Origin: Favolaschia claudopus
Taxonomy: Eukaryota > Basidiomycota > Agaricomycetes > Agaricales > Mycenaceae
Length of the DNA stretch: 64,000 nucleotides
Assembly: GCA_037176885.1 (NCBI GenBank)
Contig: JAWWNJ010000004.1
Span: 434,001-498,000, forward strand
Direction: 5' to 3'
Positions within the stretch are counted from its first letter, which is position 1; each line of letters starts with the position of its first letter. The notes beneath the pieces are model-generated. The model was given only the letters and a program-made list of their open reading frames with translations, searched no databases and had not been told where the DNA came from. Below are positions 34,430-46,006 of the stretch, in pieces. A program made the translations under genes and the position numbers.

Positions 34430-36282
34430 ATGGACAACTCTCCCCCCGACTACCTGCGCCTCATCCTCACTTCAAAAGTCTATGAAATCATTCAGGAAAC
34501 TCCCCTAGTCAAGGCCAGAAATCTCAGCACACGTCTCGGCAATGAAATCTGGTTGAAACGCGAAGACCTCCACGATGTATTTTCCTTCAAAATTAGGGGC
34601 GCATACAACTTTATGGCCCACCTCCCCGTTGAGGATCGCTGGAAGGGCGTCGTCACTTGTAGCGCTGGTTCGCTCTATCAACGTATCTCATTTTCACTAG
34701 TTCAACGGATCTCAGGAAACCACGCACAGGGCGTCGCGCTATCCGGTGCCCGTCTTGGTATTCCCTGCACTATAGTCATGCCCGTTGGCACTCCTTCTAT
34801 CAAAGTGCGCAACGTTGTACGTCTCGGCGCAAAGGTAGTTTCCTTCGGCGCGGACTTCGATGAATCAAAAGAAGAATGCGCCCGTCTCGCCGCTGCCCAT
34901 GGCCTTGCTTTTGTGCCTCCTTACGACGATCCCCTCGTTATTGCCGGTCAGGGCACTATCGGCGTTGAAATACTCAAGCAAATACCCGGTGCGGACAACC
35001 TGGACGCAATATTTGCCGCCATTGGAGGTGGGGGTCTCGTCGCCGGCATCGCAGAATACGTAAAACGCATTGGAAACCCCAAAACTATGGTCATGGGCTG
35101 TGAAACTGTCGATGCAGATGCTATGGCACAAAGTATAGAAAAGGGAGAGCGTGTGACGCTCCCTGAAGTGGGCCCATTCGCCGACGGCACCGCCGTAAAA
35201 TTGGTGGGCAAAGAGCCGTTCAGAATATGTCAAAAACTGCTGGACGGCGTCGTCAAAGTCGACAATGATGAGCTTTGCGCCGCCATCAAAGACATCTTCG
35301 ATGGCGCGTGTTTTCTATGGCTTACACTTCCTCTCCCACAACTGCAACATCTCTTGCAGAGACACGGTCCATAACGGAGCCGTCCGGTGCCCTCGCATTG
35401 GCAGCTCTAAAACACTACATTGTGGAAAACAACCTGGTCGGCGCCAACAAACGGTTTGTTGCGGTTGTAAGCGGCGCTAATATGAATTTTGACCGTTTGC
35501 GTTTCGTCGCCGAGCGTGCACAGCTGGGAGAAGGCCAAGAAGCCTTACTCAGCGTGGATATCCCTGAGCGTCCGGGAACGTGCGCACTTTCATCTTTAAT
35601 CTTGGTACTTTTTGATAATACGCTTCCTAGATTCATTGCGCTACACAATGTTATTCATCCGCGCGCAGTGACTGAATTCATTTACCGATACAATTGCCAC
35701 ACATCCCCGGATCGCGCTCATGTCTTCTTGTCATTCACTCTAGCTGGTGCCTCTTCACGCCAAGCGGAGATTGCCGACTTGCTCAAAGCCCTCGCGGCTG
35801 AGGATATGGAGGGTTCCGACATCAGCGACAACGAATTTGCCAAAAGCCACGCACGATACATGATTGGCGGCAGCCAGATAGTACCCAATGAACGGGTACT
35901 CAGATTTGGTCAGTATCTCTTGTATGGCCTTACTCGGTATTTATTCTAATATGCGTTTGCGTTTCCTCATATGTACAGTCTTCCCCGAACGCCCGGGCGC
36001 GCTACGTAAATTTCTCCTTGGATTGCATCAAGGCTGGAACATCTCCCTCTTCCACTACAGAAACCACGGCGCAGGTGCGTGCCATTGTTCCGCTTTCCCT
36101 CTGTGTTGCGTCACCTTCGTTGATAAATTTTTACTCCTATAGATCTCGGCAAAGTTCTTGCGGGTATTCAAGTTCCTCCAGCCGATCACGATGCGTTTGA
36201 GCTGTTTCTAACCAAACTGGGCTACCCCTACGTTGACGAGACAGAGAATCCGGTTTACAAGCGATATCTGCGGGTTCAATAG
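34430..36282 (+). CDS. ILV1: Threonine deaminase (ILV1), PLP-dependent
   Basis: Catalyses L-threonine to 2-oxobutanoate, the first step of isoleucine synthesis, in mitochondria. The catalytic domain has [19 protein letters not shown] with the PLP lysine, [13 protein letters not shown], the phosphate loop GGGGLVAG, and [13 protein letters not shown]. Two ACT-like regulatory domains follow, starting [20 protein letters not shown] and [20 protein letters not shown]. The latter mediate isoleucine feedback in the family. The end [12 protein letters not shown] matches yeast. The intron at 35304-35359 requires a GC donor (GATG then gcgcgt) to give [15 protein letters not shown]. No targeting sequence is present from this ATG, so an upstream exon is possible. 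Confidence 0.93.
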
Positions 36283-36554
36283 AGCGATAGACATGGAACG
36301 AGGCTTAGATGCAAAAGGGAACTGCTCGAAATGGACTTTAACCCGCTGAATAGTCCTCGGAATAAACTTAAGCGAAGTCAGCCTAAGTAGAGTGCACACC
36401 TGCCGTCGCGGATGTACGAAGACTGGTCATGGCCAAGTCGCAGTGAATCATGTAAATATCCTCATCGTTACACATACATATTGTCCAGGAAAGGCTATTT
36501 CGACTAGTTTCGCCTGCCGAAAAGCGCCCATCCGCCTCTTTGTTCATGACAAGT

Positions 36555-38721
36555 TCAAAACCCAACCTCGACTGACTTTGGTTTGATACCATTGTAAACC
36601 TTACTGAATACCTTCGTTAGCGTCCCGAACGACCGGCGTGAGTCCGATGATATGGACTGCAGCCGGTCGTTGGTCGATGACGCTGAAAACGAGCGCCTGC
36701 GACCATGCGTGCGGAGAGCCGCGGCAAAGGAGCTGTGGCGGCTGTGATCATGGCTGTTGGGTGGAGCTACAAATGCCCCGACGTCCGATGTGGTTGGGTG
36801 GCCAGGTTCTCCTGGAGCAGCTGCTAGCTCTGAGAGTGTGTGCCTTCGCACATGCCTACGAATCGCACCAAAGGACACGCGGGCGGTCTTGCTTTTTGCT
36901 TCGGATGAGGGTGGAGGCTCCAGTACGATTGTCGAGGCAGAGGAAGACGACGCTGATCCCTGTTCATACCTCCCGCTCATCTCGATTGCCTGAATGGCAA
37001 GCGCAGTGGTAAGGCCCCGATTACCAATCTTGACCCTGAGCCGCAGTTCAGCCAAGTCATGTAGCGGACGTCACAAGATTTGCTTACCCAGAACCGCCGT
37101 ACTTGTACATCCATCCAATCTCCCAACCACCATCTTCACATTGCAGGGCACGGAGAGACTTGAGATCCACGTCATTTCGCAAGCCAACCGACAGACACGC
37201 CACAATGCGCATTGCGAACTGCAGCGCGTCGCCTTCCACGCCTATACGTTCTGCGAGGCGTTCCTTCAACATCGAGCCCAAAGCTTCATGCAATCGAGCA
37301 TCCCTCGAAGAATCAAGAAGCCGAGAGAGAAAGTACAGGAAACACTCAGCAGTTTCATAATAGCGCGTGCCTTCGAGATACGCGCGGTTTCGCAAAACCT
37401 CGCAGACCCACTGCAGCGTCGGCTGTAGCTTTGTTTCAACTTCCGCCTCACGGTTGTAGGCGTAATGAAGCATGAGCACGTTGACACAGACGACGGGATC
37501 AAAGCGAGGTCTGTGGTGGTCGAAATATGTCTTTGATCCTTAACGTTAGATGTGAAGCAACGTTTGAAGGTTTGAATTACCTGAACGATCCCATCCGCGT
37601 CGATATACTGCAACATTTCATCCATGACCGAGTTCGCAATGTCTCGGGGACGCTTCATTACGGTTAGCCCAATAGATGTGGTGTCAAGGTCAAACGGAAA
37701 GGTTTCCGTGGTCAGGGTTCCCGTCCCTGAAAGACTCAAAGATGAAGAGCGGCATTATATTGAAGTGCTCACCTTGGAAAAAGTTCCAAGCACGAGGGTG
37801 CTCCACTATATCAACTAGATCCCTGGAGCGAGGTCAAGAGCCTTCCAAGCGGTATGAAAGATGCGAACCGGTCGCCAGTCAACTCTAATAGAAGCAGTTG
37901 CGCGAAATTTTCGTGCAGGACAACTCCTGGCAAAGTATCCGAATTTGAACACGTTGAGCGTGCGCATACAGATAGGATACTACCACTCACCGTTGTCCGT
38001 TATTGAGTCGAGATGTTTCGCGTTACGCTGCAGATAAGCCCGCCCACGCGCGATCGGGTCGCCTACGAGATTGCGGAGAGCGCGTTTCACTTTTTCGGAG
38101 CCGCCGTGCGGAAACACTATTCCGTGAAATCCAAGAGAACGCGCTGATAGTACATTCTCGAGTTTATCGTCCACAAAAATTGCGCGCCGGGGATCTTCCA
38201 AGTTGGTTTCCCGGATAACATGTTTGTAAAAACCAAGATGAGGTTTTCCTAGTGTGTGTGTAAGTGATAGAATCAGGACAGATAGGAATCTTCGACGGAC
38301 GCTCGCCAGCTTCGCAGGAGGTGAAAATGCGTTCGAAGATATCCCAGTCAGCCTCTTTGGTCTGAAGCACTTTATAGTCCGGATGAGAGATATTCGACAT
38401 AGCATATACGCGAAGGGTGCCATTGGATTGCTCTTTGAGTTCCCGGACAAGGGCGATGAGGTCTTGATTGGATTTCAGCGACTCGCGAGCCTCAATGAAA
38501 GCCTGACGAATCTCTGAAGGGGGGAGCGAGAATTCGGAGCCGACACTGGCATAGCAATCGTCTTCAGTAACCTTGCCTCGTTCATAATCGAACCATGTCG
38601 GGGAGGACAGGATCTGTCGGAGTGTCTTCGAGGAAATGCTAGTCTTGGTATCTGCGGACCAACTGAAGAGGACGTCGCCGATGTCGAAGATGATTGTGTT
38701 GAAGGTTTCTGTCTGCGACAT
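36555..38721 (-). CDS. HAD-like / class II terpene cyclase fusion (drimane-type sesquiterpene synthase family)
   Basis: A two-domain protein of roughly 630 residues with several introns. The N-terminal HAD-like domain has motif I at residues 10-18 (IIFDIGDVL), AMSNISHPDY, GERKPHLGFYKHVI and the acidic motif IFVDDKLENVLSARSLG. The C-terminal domain has FPFDLDTTSIGL, the DxDTT acid motif of class II (protonation-initiated) terpene cyclases. It also has LQCEDGGWEIGW, a QxxxGxW (QW) element. This pairing is that of AstC/AncC-like fungal enzymes, which make drimane or albicanyl skeletons from farnesyl diphosphate, so product class is inferred. In HAD motif I the residue two after the nucleophile Asp is Gly. 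After the cyclase come about 110 Ser/Arg-rich residues of no known fold. It converges with ILV1, and no tailoring gene is adjacent. Confidence 0.8.
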
Positions 38722-39588
38722 GACGGGTGGAATGTCTACAACAGACAGCCTCAGGGCTTTTATATCTGTCCAGTCGCAACCCGATGTCGCAACTATACCG
38801 CATAAATCGACCTCTTTGCCATGCCGTGCCTTGATACTCGCGATGCCGATATAATGCTTCCACCACAAAGGACAAACTAACCCGAGAAAACCTCATTCGA
38901 AGCTCCAAGTGGATGGCTTGTGGCGAGCGCGTTGATTCGCGATTGAACACGGTGGGCGTCCGGCTAAATGCAATGAGGCAGCAAAGAACGACAGATTTCA
39001 TGCCGTAACTGAAATTCGATGTCTTGAAGCAGCGTGGGTCTAAATGATTCTGGCGAATACCGAACGTAGTACGCAGGGAAGGAGCATGTATGCATGCATA
39101 TTCACAAGCAAGCCATTGCTTCTGGTTCGGGGTGAGATTGCGAAGGCTGTATCGCTTGAATGAGATTGATAAGGTCATTTTGTGTGTAGTCTTCTGTGGG
39201 TCCCGCTGAACATCAAACCATGTGAGTCCGCAAGCGCGAACTCTGAAGGCCGACATGGTCTTTCCGAGGAGTTTTAGCTTCCGTGAAGTGAATACCGCGT
39301 GAGCGACTAAACCAGGGGAAACCCAAGCGTAACCGCATATGAATGATAATTAGGTCGAACACGGGCCCGGCGCACCGAGAATTGAATTATACGGGAAGTT
39401 GCAAGAAAGGGTGATTCAGGACAGTGAGTTCATTGATATATTCAAGGCGCTTAAAGACTTGAAATGAAGGGGGAAAGCCGGCCGAGATGAAGGAATCAGA
39501 ACCAATCGCGTATATTGTGTTACCAGACGAAATCTTGAACCAAGTCAGTAAGTAGAAGGATATGGCGCGGCGTAGCACACCAAATACG
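38722..39588. other. Intergenic region, no gene recognised
   Basis: About 870 bases between the start of the terpene cyclase gene and the stop of NDUFB3, both on the minus strand. Open frames here have no ATG-led conserved content. It presumably contains the cyclase promoter. Confidence 0.5.
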
Positions 39589-39780
39589 CTAATGTTGAGA
39601 GACTTGTGGGTTGCGTTTGCTCAAATACACGTTATCGGCCACCACATACACCGAGAAAGCAACAATTGCGATTCCCAGGCCCGGAAAGAGGTTCGAAAAC
39701 ATGGCACGGTTGGAGAAGACAGGGTTTTTGCGCCAGGCTTCCCGTTTAGCCCAGGGGTCGCGAAAGGGTGGGTTGGGCAT
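39589..39780 (-). CDS. NDUFB3: Complex I subunit NDUFB3 (B12)
   Basis: A 63-residue accessory subunit of NADH:ubiquinone oxidoreductase in the mitochondrial inner membrane. The B12 hallmark FRDPWAKREAWRKNPVFSN is followed by one transmembrane helix (LFPGLGIAIVAFSVYVVADNVY) written in part. The length and single helix suit the family. The ATG at 39778-39780 was chosen; the upstream frame lacks an ATG and ends in an acceptor-like ccag just before it, so a 5' exon in the leader is possible. It lies head-to-head with TOP1, with 197 bp between starts. Confidence 0.88.
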   Translation of the reverse strand: MPNPPFRDPWAKREAWRKNPVFSNRAMFSNLFPGLGIAIVAFSVYVVADNVYLSKRNPQVSQH

Positions 39781-39977
39781 CTGGTGTACGCTCAACGACG
39801 GTCGGGGTTGACGAGGGAATGAAGCTGACCGTGAAAGTTTGGAACAAAAGACAGGTCAATACAGCGTCAATTGAGCTGACGTAAGCGACAGCTCACTGGC
39901 AGCCTGGCAGCTCCAGTGCTAAGTCCCCTTACCCTTGTGTTCTCTCTTTCCTCGTCGTCTCCGTCGTCCTCCGCGCT

Positions 39978-42900
39978 ATGTCGAGCGCCTCAGATTTCTC
40001 TGACGACGACAAGCCCCTCGGCAAGCCAAGTGGCGGTCTCAACGGACACCACCACCCCAACGGCAACGGCAATGGCCACGTCTCTGCTCAGCACGCCTCC
40101 TCCTCCTTAAGTGAGGATGAAGATATGCCTTTGGTCCGGCGCAATATGTTTCCCAAGTATTGTTTCGCTCATGTGTATCTCAGGCCACCGCTGATTCATC
40201 GGCCGTGCCCCCCACGCGCACCCTTAAACGCAAGAAACCAATATACGCAGAGTCGTCTTCCGACAGTGAAGATGACACGCCTCTCGCGTCGTCTCCCGCC
40301 AAACTTGCAACATCAGCTGCCATTCCGATGCCAGGTGCTGTCGAGGCCACGACTGTTCCCGCCTCCTCCACCAATGGCAAAAGAAAAGCCAAGATCAAAG
40401 AGGAGCCCCGTGACGATGACTATGCCGACGACGACGCGCCGAAGCGGAAGCGCGCGTCTGCCGCGTCTGGTAGTAAGAAACCCGCCAAAAAGAAAGTCAA
40501 ACAAGAGACGCCGGCGGCTTCCGGATCCGACGACGATATACCTATAGTGACCAAGAAACCGTCTGTCTCACGGAAACGCAAGGTTAAGGTCGAGAGCGAT
40601 GCAGATTCAGATTCAGACGACGACAAACCCATAGCCAAGAAAGCAGCTCCCAAGAAAGCCGCTCCCAAGAAAGCCGCTCCCAAGAAACCACGTGCTTCTA
40701 AGGTCAAGGATGAGGCGGAATCTGGGGACGAACTTCCGAAGGCCAAGAAAACATCTGCGAAGAAGAAGAAGGAGGATGCTGAGGTCAACGGTTCTCCTGT
40801 GAAGAAAGGCAGGAAGAAGAAGGAGGAGGAGGAGGAAGAGGTATTTCGATGGTGGGACGCAGACGCAAACGGCGATGGTTCTGTCAAGTGGGAGACACTA
40901 GAGCACAACGGAGTCATATTTCCGCCTCCTTACGAGCCTCTGCCGCCTCATGTCAAGATGAAGTACAATGGTGAGTTATCCGCTCATGTTCACCCTCTTT
41001 AAGACGCTGACCAAAGCTTCCAGGCAAACCACTAGAACTTCCTCCAGCTGCAGAAGAGGTTGCGGGGTTTTATGCTGCTTTGATTGAGAGCGATCATGCC
41101 CAAAGCACCAAATTCAACGAAAACTTTTTCGACGACTGGAAGAAAGTTCTCAAGACAGATCCTCCCGTTTGTCGACTTCCTTTTGCATACGAGACTTACA
41201 TGCTGACGCAAAATACACAGCGAGACGGTACAAAAGTCACTTCCTTCGAATCATGCGATTTCCGGCCAATGTTCGAATATTTCGAAGCCGAGAAAGCTAG
41301 GAAGAAAGCGATGACCACCGCCGAGAAGAAGGAAGTGAAGAGGCTGAAGGACGAGCAAGAGGCCAAATATCTCACTTGTCTTCTTGACGGTCGTAAAGAG
41401 AAGATTGGGAATTTCAGGGTCGAACCTCCGGGGCTGTTTAGAGGTCGCGGCGAACATCCAAAGAAAGGTTCTCTGAAGGCACGAAACATGTTCAACTGAG
41501 CCGAATTCTCTTGACTCTGACTTCTAGTTTCGCGTTCGTCCTGAGGATATCACCATCAATATCGGAAAAGAGGCCCCCGTCCCCGTCCCGAACATGCCAG
41601 GAAAGTGGAAGGAAGTCATCCACGATAACACCGTCACCTGGTTGGCAACCTGGACTGAGAACGTCAATGGTAACCACAAATATGTCTTTTTGGCGGCTGG
41701 CAGTTCTCTGAAGGGACAAAGCGACATGACCAAATTCGAGAAAGCCCGCGAACTGAAAGTTCGTCTTCTTCCCTCATGATCAGGTTCCCCAGCTTATTTG
41801 ACGGTCAGAAACACATTGACCGCATCCGGCAAAACTACAATGCGGATCTCAAGTCCAAGGTCATGGCTGATCGGCAACGGGCGACAGCCATGTACTTCAT
41901 CGACAAGCTTGCCCTTCGTGCGGGTAATGAGAAGGGCGAGGATGAAGCGGAGACGGTCGGTTGCTGCTCTTTAAAGTGCCAACACGTTACGCTCGAGGCG
42001 CCCAACTTCGTCATCTTCGATTTTCTGGGTAAAGACTCGATTCGATACTACAATCGGGTCCCAGTGGAGCTCCAAATTTTCAAGAATATCCGTATATTCA
42101 AAGAGAATAAGAACGACGACGATGACCTGTTTGATCGCGTGAATGTAGGGAAGCTCTATTTGACTTGACGATCCTCTCTCTGATTTGTGCACTCAGACGG
42201 CTGGATTGAACAAACATCTTCAATCCGAGATGAAAGGTCTCACTGCGAAGGTCTTTCGTACGTTCAACGCCTCGTCGACTTTCCAACGACTGCTAGATGA
42301 AAATTCTTTGGAGAACGCAACCTTGCAAGAAAAGCTGAATGCGTACAACAAGGCCAATCGTGAGGTCGCCATTCTGTGTAACCATCGCAAAACAGTTCCC
42401 AAGACGCACGACCAGTCGATGGAGAGGGTCAATAATAAGGTGAATGATCCTTCAACGGTCCAATCCATAGCACTGACGTGGACATTAGCTTCGCGCTGTC
42501 AAATATGATCGCATGAAACTCCGTCATGTCCTCTTCAAGATCGACAAGAAATTCAAAAAGGACGAGGATTACAAGGACGACGAATCTGACATTGACGACG
42601 ATTGGATTGTCGCTCACGAGGAGGCGCTGAAGGCGAAGGAGATCGAAAAAGCAGAAAAGAAATTCAAGCAAGAGAACGAGAAGCTCGAGGAAGAAGGGGA
42701 GAAGCCTCAGAAGCCTTCCGTATTGGAAGAGCGGATCGCGGACATCGAGGAAGAATACACTCGTTTGGAGAAGGAGCGGGGCACTGAGCAGGCCGAGTTG
42801 AAGCGAGAGCGACCTGTTGAGAAGATACAGGAAGCTATTACAAAACTTTCCGAGAAGATCAGTGCATCCAAATTGCAGATCATTGACCGCGATGAGGGGA

Positions 42901-43219
42901 AGGAGATTGCATTGAATACCAGGTGAGCGTTACACTTCTGTATGTTGGCGCACGGCGCTGAATGTCTTTGCGACCAGTAAAATCAATTACTTAGACCCCA
43001 GGTGAGTATCCATGTTTTTGGTCCTACCCCACGATGTCCTCAAACTGCATTAGGATCACTGCCTCATGGTGCAAGATACATGAGGTTCCTGTTGAAAAAC
43101 TGTTCAGCAAGACGTTACGGGTCAAGTGTACGTCGACATGAAGGTTGTCTTGTGAATTTTTCTGATTTTTCTGGCTAGTTCCATGGGCATTAGAGGTTGA
43201 TGAGGATTGGAAGTTTTAA
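39978..43219 (+). CDS. TOP1: DNA topoisomerase I (type IB)
   Basis: Nuclear enzyme that relaxes supercoils by cutting one strand through a 3'-phosphotyrosine. The N-terminus is acidic and Lys-rich with nuclear signals and a repeated KKAAP stretch. The core begins [28 protein letters not shown], given here in two overlapping landmarks. The catalytic domain has [32 protein letters not shown] and [12 protein letters not shown] long acidic coiled-coil linker follows, then [16 protein letters not shown]. The active-site Tyr codon is 42988-42990, inside a 24-nt exon (42978-43001). The protein ends [11 protein letters not shown]. Intron 41479-41527 uses a GC donor to give [12 protein letters not shown]. 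The 3' two-thirds is duplicated downstream. Confidence 0.96.
40637..40695 (+). repeat. In-frame 15-nt tandem repeat in TOP1
   Basis: Three to four tandem copies of a 15-nt unit (cccaagaaagccgct and close variants) encode PKKAA repeats. They lie in the basic N-terminal region of topoisomerase I. The unit length is a multiple of three, so copy number can vary without a frame shift. Confidence 0.8.
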
Positions 43220-43738
43220 GGACTCGATTAGACAGCATGGCGGACTTAATACTCAAGCAATATACGTCTAACGGTATTACCTAGACGTTGTAGAACACTA
43301 TATTTGTAGCAAACCTTCTAAACACACGTGTTGATACATTCGTCTCGTCAACTCTTCCGCGTCATCATCATCTCTCTCTTGACCATATGTCTGGACTGTC
43401 TTTCGCGTCTGAGACACCCTTCAAATCACTCGCCGTAGATTCGGGGGAGGAAACAGAGAAGGAGGAAGTTCCGGAGCCGCCTTCTGACACTGTAAGGCCA
43501 GTTGGGATACGAGTGTCCGCAGGCCGCGGCGGCCCGCCCGCTAGTGCCAATATTAAATTTCTTAGCAGTTTCGTCGTAGTTCCTGAGCCGGAGGCCCCTT
43601 CACGCGACGCCTCAACCTCAGACACCCCATCACTCTCGCCTTCTGGGTCCGCGTTCAATCCTGTGGACGTTCCTCCTGAGACAGAGACACCCAATAAGGC
43701 ACCGGACTCGGAGCCCTCCCCGATAGCAAATGGTGCTC
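40775..43738 (+). repeat. Tandem duplication, upstream copy (TOP1 3' part to CDS1-like 5' part)
   Basis: From within a TOP1 exon (near [10 protein letters not shown]) through the TOP1 stop, the intergenic spacer and a CDS1-like first exon to about 43738. The downstream copy at 43739-46006 has the same order. The shared blocks include coding sequence, intron sequence and spacer, so this was a DNA-level duplication. Confidence 0.85.
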
Positions 43739-45468
43739 AGAAGGAAGACGCGGAGGTCAACGGTCCTCCTGTCAAGGGCAAAGGCAGGAAGAAGGAGGAG
43801 GAAGATGTATTTCGATGGTGGGACGCAGACGCGAACGGCGATGATTCTGTCAAGTGGGAGACACTAGAGCACAACGGAGTTATATTTCCCCCTCTTTACG
43901 AGCCTCTGCCGCCCCATGTCAAGATGAAGTACAATGGTGAGTTACTTGCTCATGTTCACCTTCTCAAGACGCTGACCAAGGCTTTCAGGCAAACCACTAG
44001 AGCTTCCTCCGGCTGCAGAAGAGGTTGCGGGGTTTTTTGCTGCTTTGATTGAGAACGATCAAAGCACCAAATTCAACGAAAACTTTTTCGACGACTGGAA
44101 GAAAGTTCTCAAGACAGATCCTCCCGTTTGTCGACTTCCTTTTGCATACGAGACTTACATGCTGACGCAAAATACACAGCGAGACGGTACAAAAGTCACT
44201 TCCTTCGAATCATGCGATTTCCGGCCAATGTTCGAATATTTCGAAGCCGAGAAAGCTAGGAAGAGAGCGATGACCGACGCCGAGATGGAGGAGTTGAAGA
44301 GGCTGAAGGACGAGCAAGAGGCCAAGTATCTCACTTGTCTTCTTGACGGTCGTAAAGAGAAGATTGGGAATTTCAGGGTCGAACCTCCGGGGCTGTTTAG
44401 AGGTCGCGGCGAACATCCAAAGACAGGTTCTCTGAAGGCACGAAACATATTCAACTGAGCCGAATTCTCCTGACTCTGACTTCCAGTTTCGCGTTCGTCC
44501 TGAGGATATCACCATCAATATCGGAAAAGAGGCCCCCGTCCCCGTCCCGAACATGCCAGGAAAGTGGAAGGAAGTCATCCACGATAACACCGTCACCTGG
44601 TTGGCAACGTGGACCGAGAACGTCAGCGGTAACCACAAATATGTCTTTATAGCAGCTGGCAGTTCTCTGAAGGGACAAGGCGATAGACCAAATTCGAGAA
44701 AGCCCGCGAACTGAAAGTCCGTCATCTTCCCTCATGACCAGGATAAGTGTCAGGATAATATTAACCGGCTATGTCCTCTTTCAGAAAGTGCCGGGTGTAG
44801 CATACAACTACATCAGCCTCAAAATGTACTGCGTGCTACGCCATTTCCACCCAGTCTGTCGACCAGCTCGCCGCATTTAAGGCTGTAGATCGCCGGACCG
44901 TTAGAAACCGCGAAATTTTAGTGTTCACCGAACAAGATCAGGTAGAGTAGATGGAATAGAAGACTCGGAAAATCGTACTCGTCGAAACTTATGTCCCTTC
45001 AGCCCATGTCATTGGAGCATTGTCGAAGATGCTGAAGATTTGGCGCGCCAATTTTGCTGTTTGACACACCGTGTCTCGGTTGAAGATCAGGGCACAAAGG
45101 ACGGTCGTTGCATTGTCGGTTGAGATACCAAGTACCCGCGGTTCTATACCAGGTGAGCGTTGCACTTTTCTATGTTGCCGCACGGCGCTGAAAGTCTTCG
45201 TGAACAGTAAAGTCAATTACTTAGACCCCAGGTGAGCCTTCAGTTCTTGGTCCTACACCGTGATATGCTCAAACCGCATTAGGACTACTGCCTCATGGTG
45301 CAAGATACATGATGTTCCTGTCGAAAAAATTGTTCAGCAAGACGTTACGGGTTAAGTGTACACTAGTAGTGTACATCCGTAAAGGCTGCCTTGTGAATTG
45401 TTCTGATTTTTTTCTGGCTAGTTCCATCATCATGGGCATTAGAGGTTGATGAGGATTGGAAGTTTTAA
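43387..45468 (+). pseudogene. Chimeric CDS1::TOP1 gene copy, decayed
   Basis: The first part (43387-43738) is nearly the N-terminus of CDS1 ([20 protein letters not shown]). It lacks an in-frame 70-odd-nt Lys/Ala-rich segment present in CDS1. At 43738 it passes in frame into TOP1 sequence ([17 protein letters not shown], then [12 protein letters not shown]). TOP1 introns, including the GC-donor intron at 44438-44486, are kept. Relative to TOP1, one base is lost near 44685 (gcgacatgacc to gcgatagacc), which brings a stop. Sequence matching the TOP1 catalytic core (about 41780-42915) is replaced by some 410 bases without clear similarity. The Tyr-bearing exon and 3' end survive at 45208-45468 but cannot be joined in frame. 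A truncated fusion protein could still be made. Confidence 0.85.
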
Positions 45469-46006
45469 GGACTCAACCCTCGAGCAATACGTTAGGCGTT
45501 GTAGAACACTATTTAATTTTCAATTTGTAGCAAACCTTCTAAACACACGTGTTGATGCATTCGCGAACTAGTCTCGTCAACTCTTCCGCGTCATCATCAT
45601 CTCTCTCTTGACCATATGTCTCGACTATCTTTCGCGTCCAAGACACCCTTCGAATCACTCGCTGTGGACTCGGGGGAGGAAACCGAGGAAGAGGAAGTTC
45701 CGGAGCCGCCTTCTGCAAGGCCAGTTGGGGCACGAGTGTCCGCAGTGCCAATATTAAATTTCTTAGCAGTTTCGTCGTAGTTCCTGAGCCGGAGCCCAAA
45801 CCCACGAAAACTGCCCTCAAGAAGGCGGCTCGCGCGGCCAAGAAGCAGCAGCAACTCGCAAAGGCGGCCCCTTCACGCGACGCCTCGACCTCAGACACCC
45901 CATCACTCTCGCCCTCTGGGTCCGCGTTCAATCCTGTGGACGTTCCTCCTGAGACAGAAGCACCCATCAAGGCGCCGGAGCCCTCCCCGTTAGCAAATGG
46001 CGCTCC
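43739..46006 (+). repeat. Tandem duplication, downstream copy
   Basis: Second copy of the duplicated interval. Matching landmarks: 40781 with 43753, 41528 with 44487, 42978 with 45208, and the spacer block beginning aaacacacgtgttgat near 43320 with 45540. The changing offset (about 2,970 to 2,230) shows a net loss of about 730 bases in this copy, within the TOP1 catalytic core. Confidence 0.85.

Noticed and set aside
36638..37012. 124-codon plus-strand open frame
   Set aside because: Antisense shadow of the terpene cyclase tail.
34000..40000. A secondary-metabolite gene cluster around the terpene cyclase
   Set aside because: Neighbours are CTI6, ILV1, NDUFB3 and TOP1; no P450, oxidoreductase, transporter or prenyltransferase is nearby.
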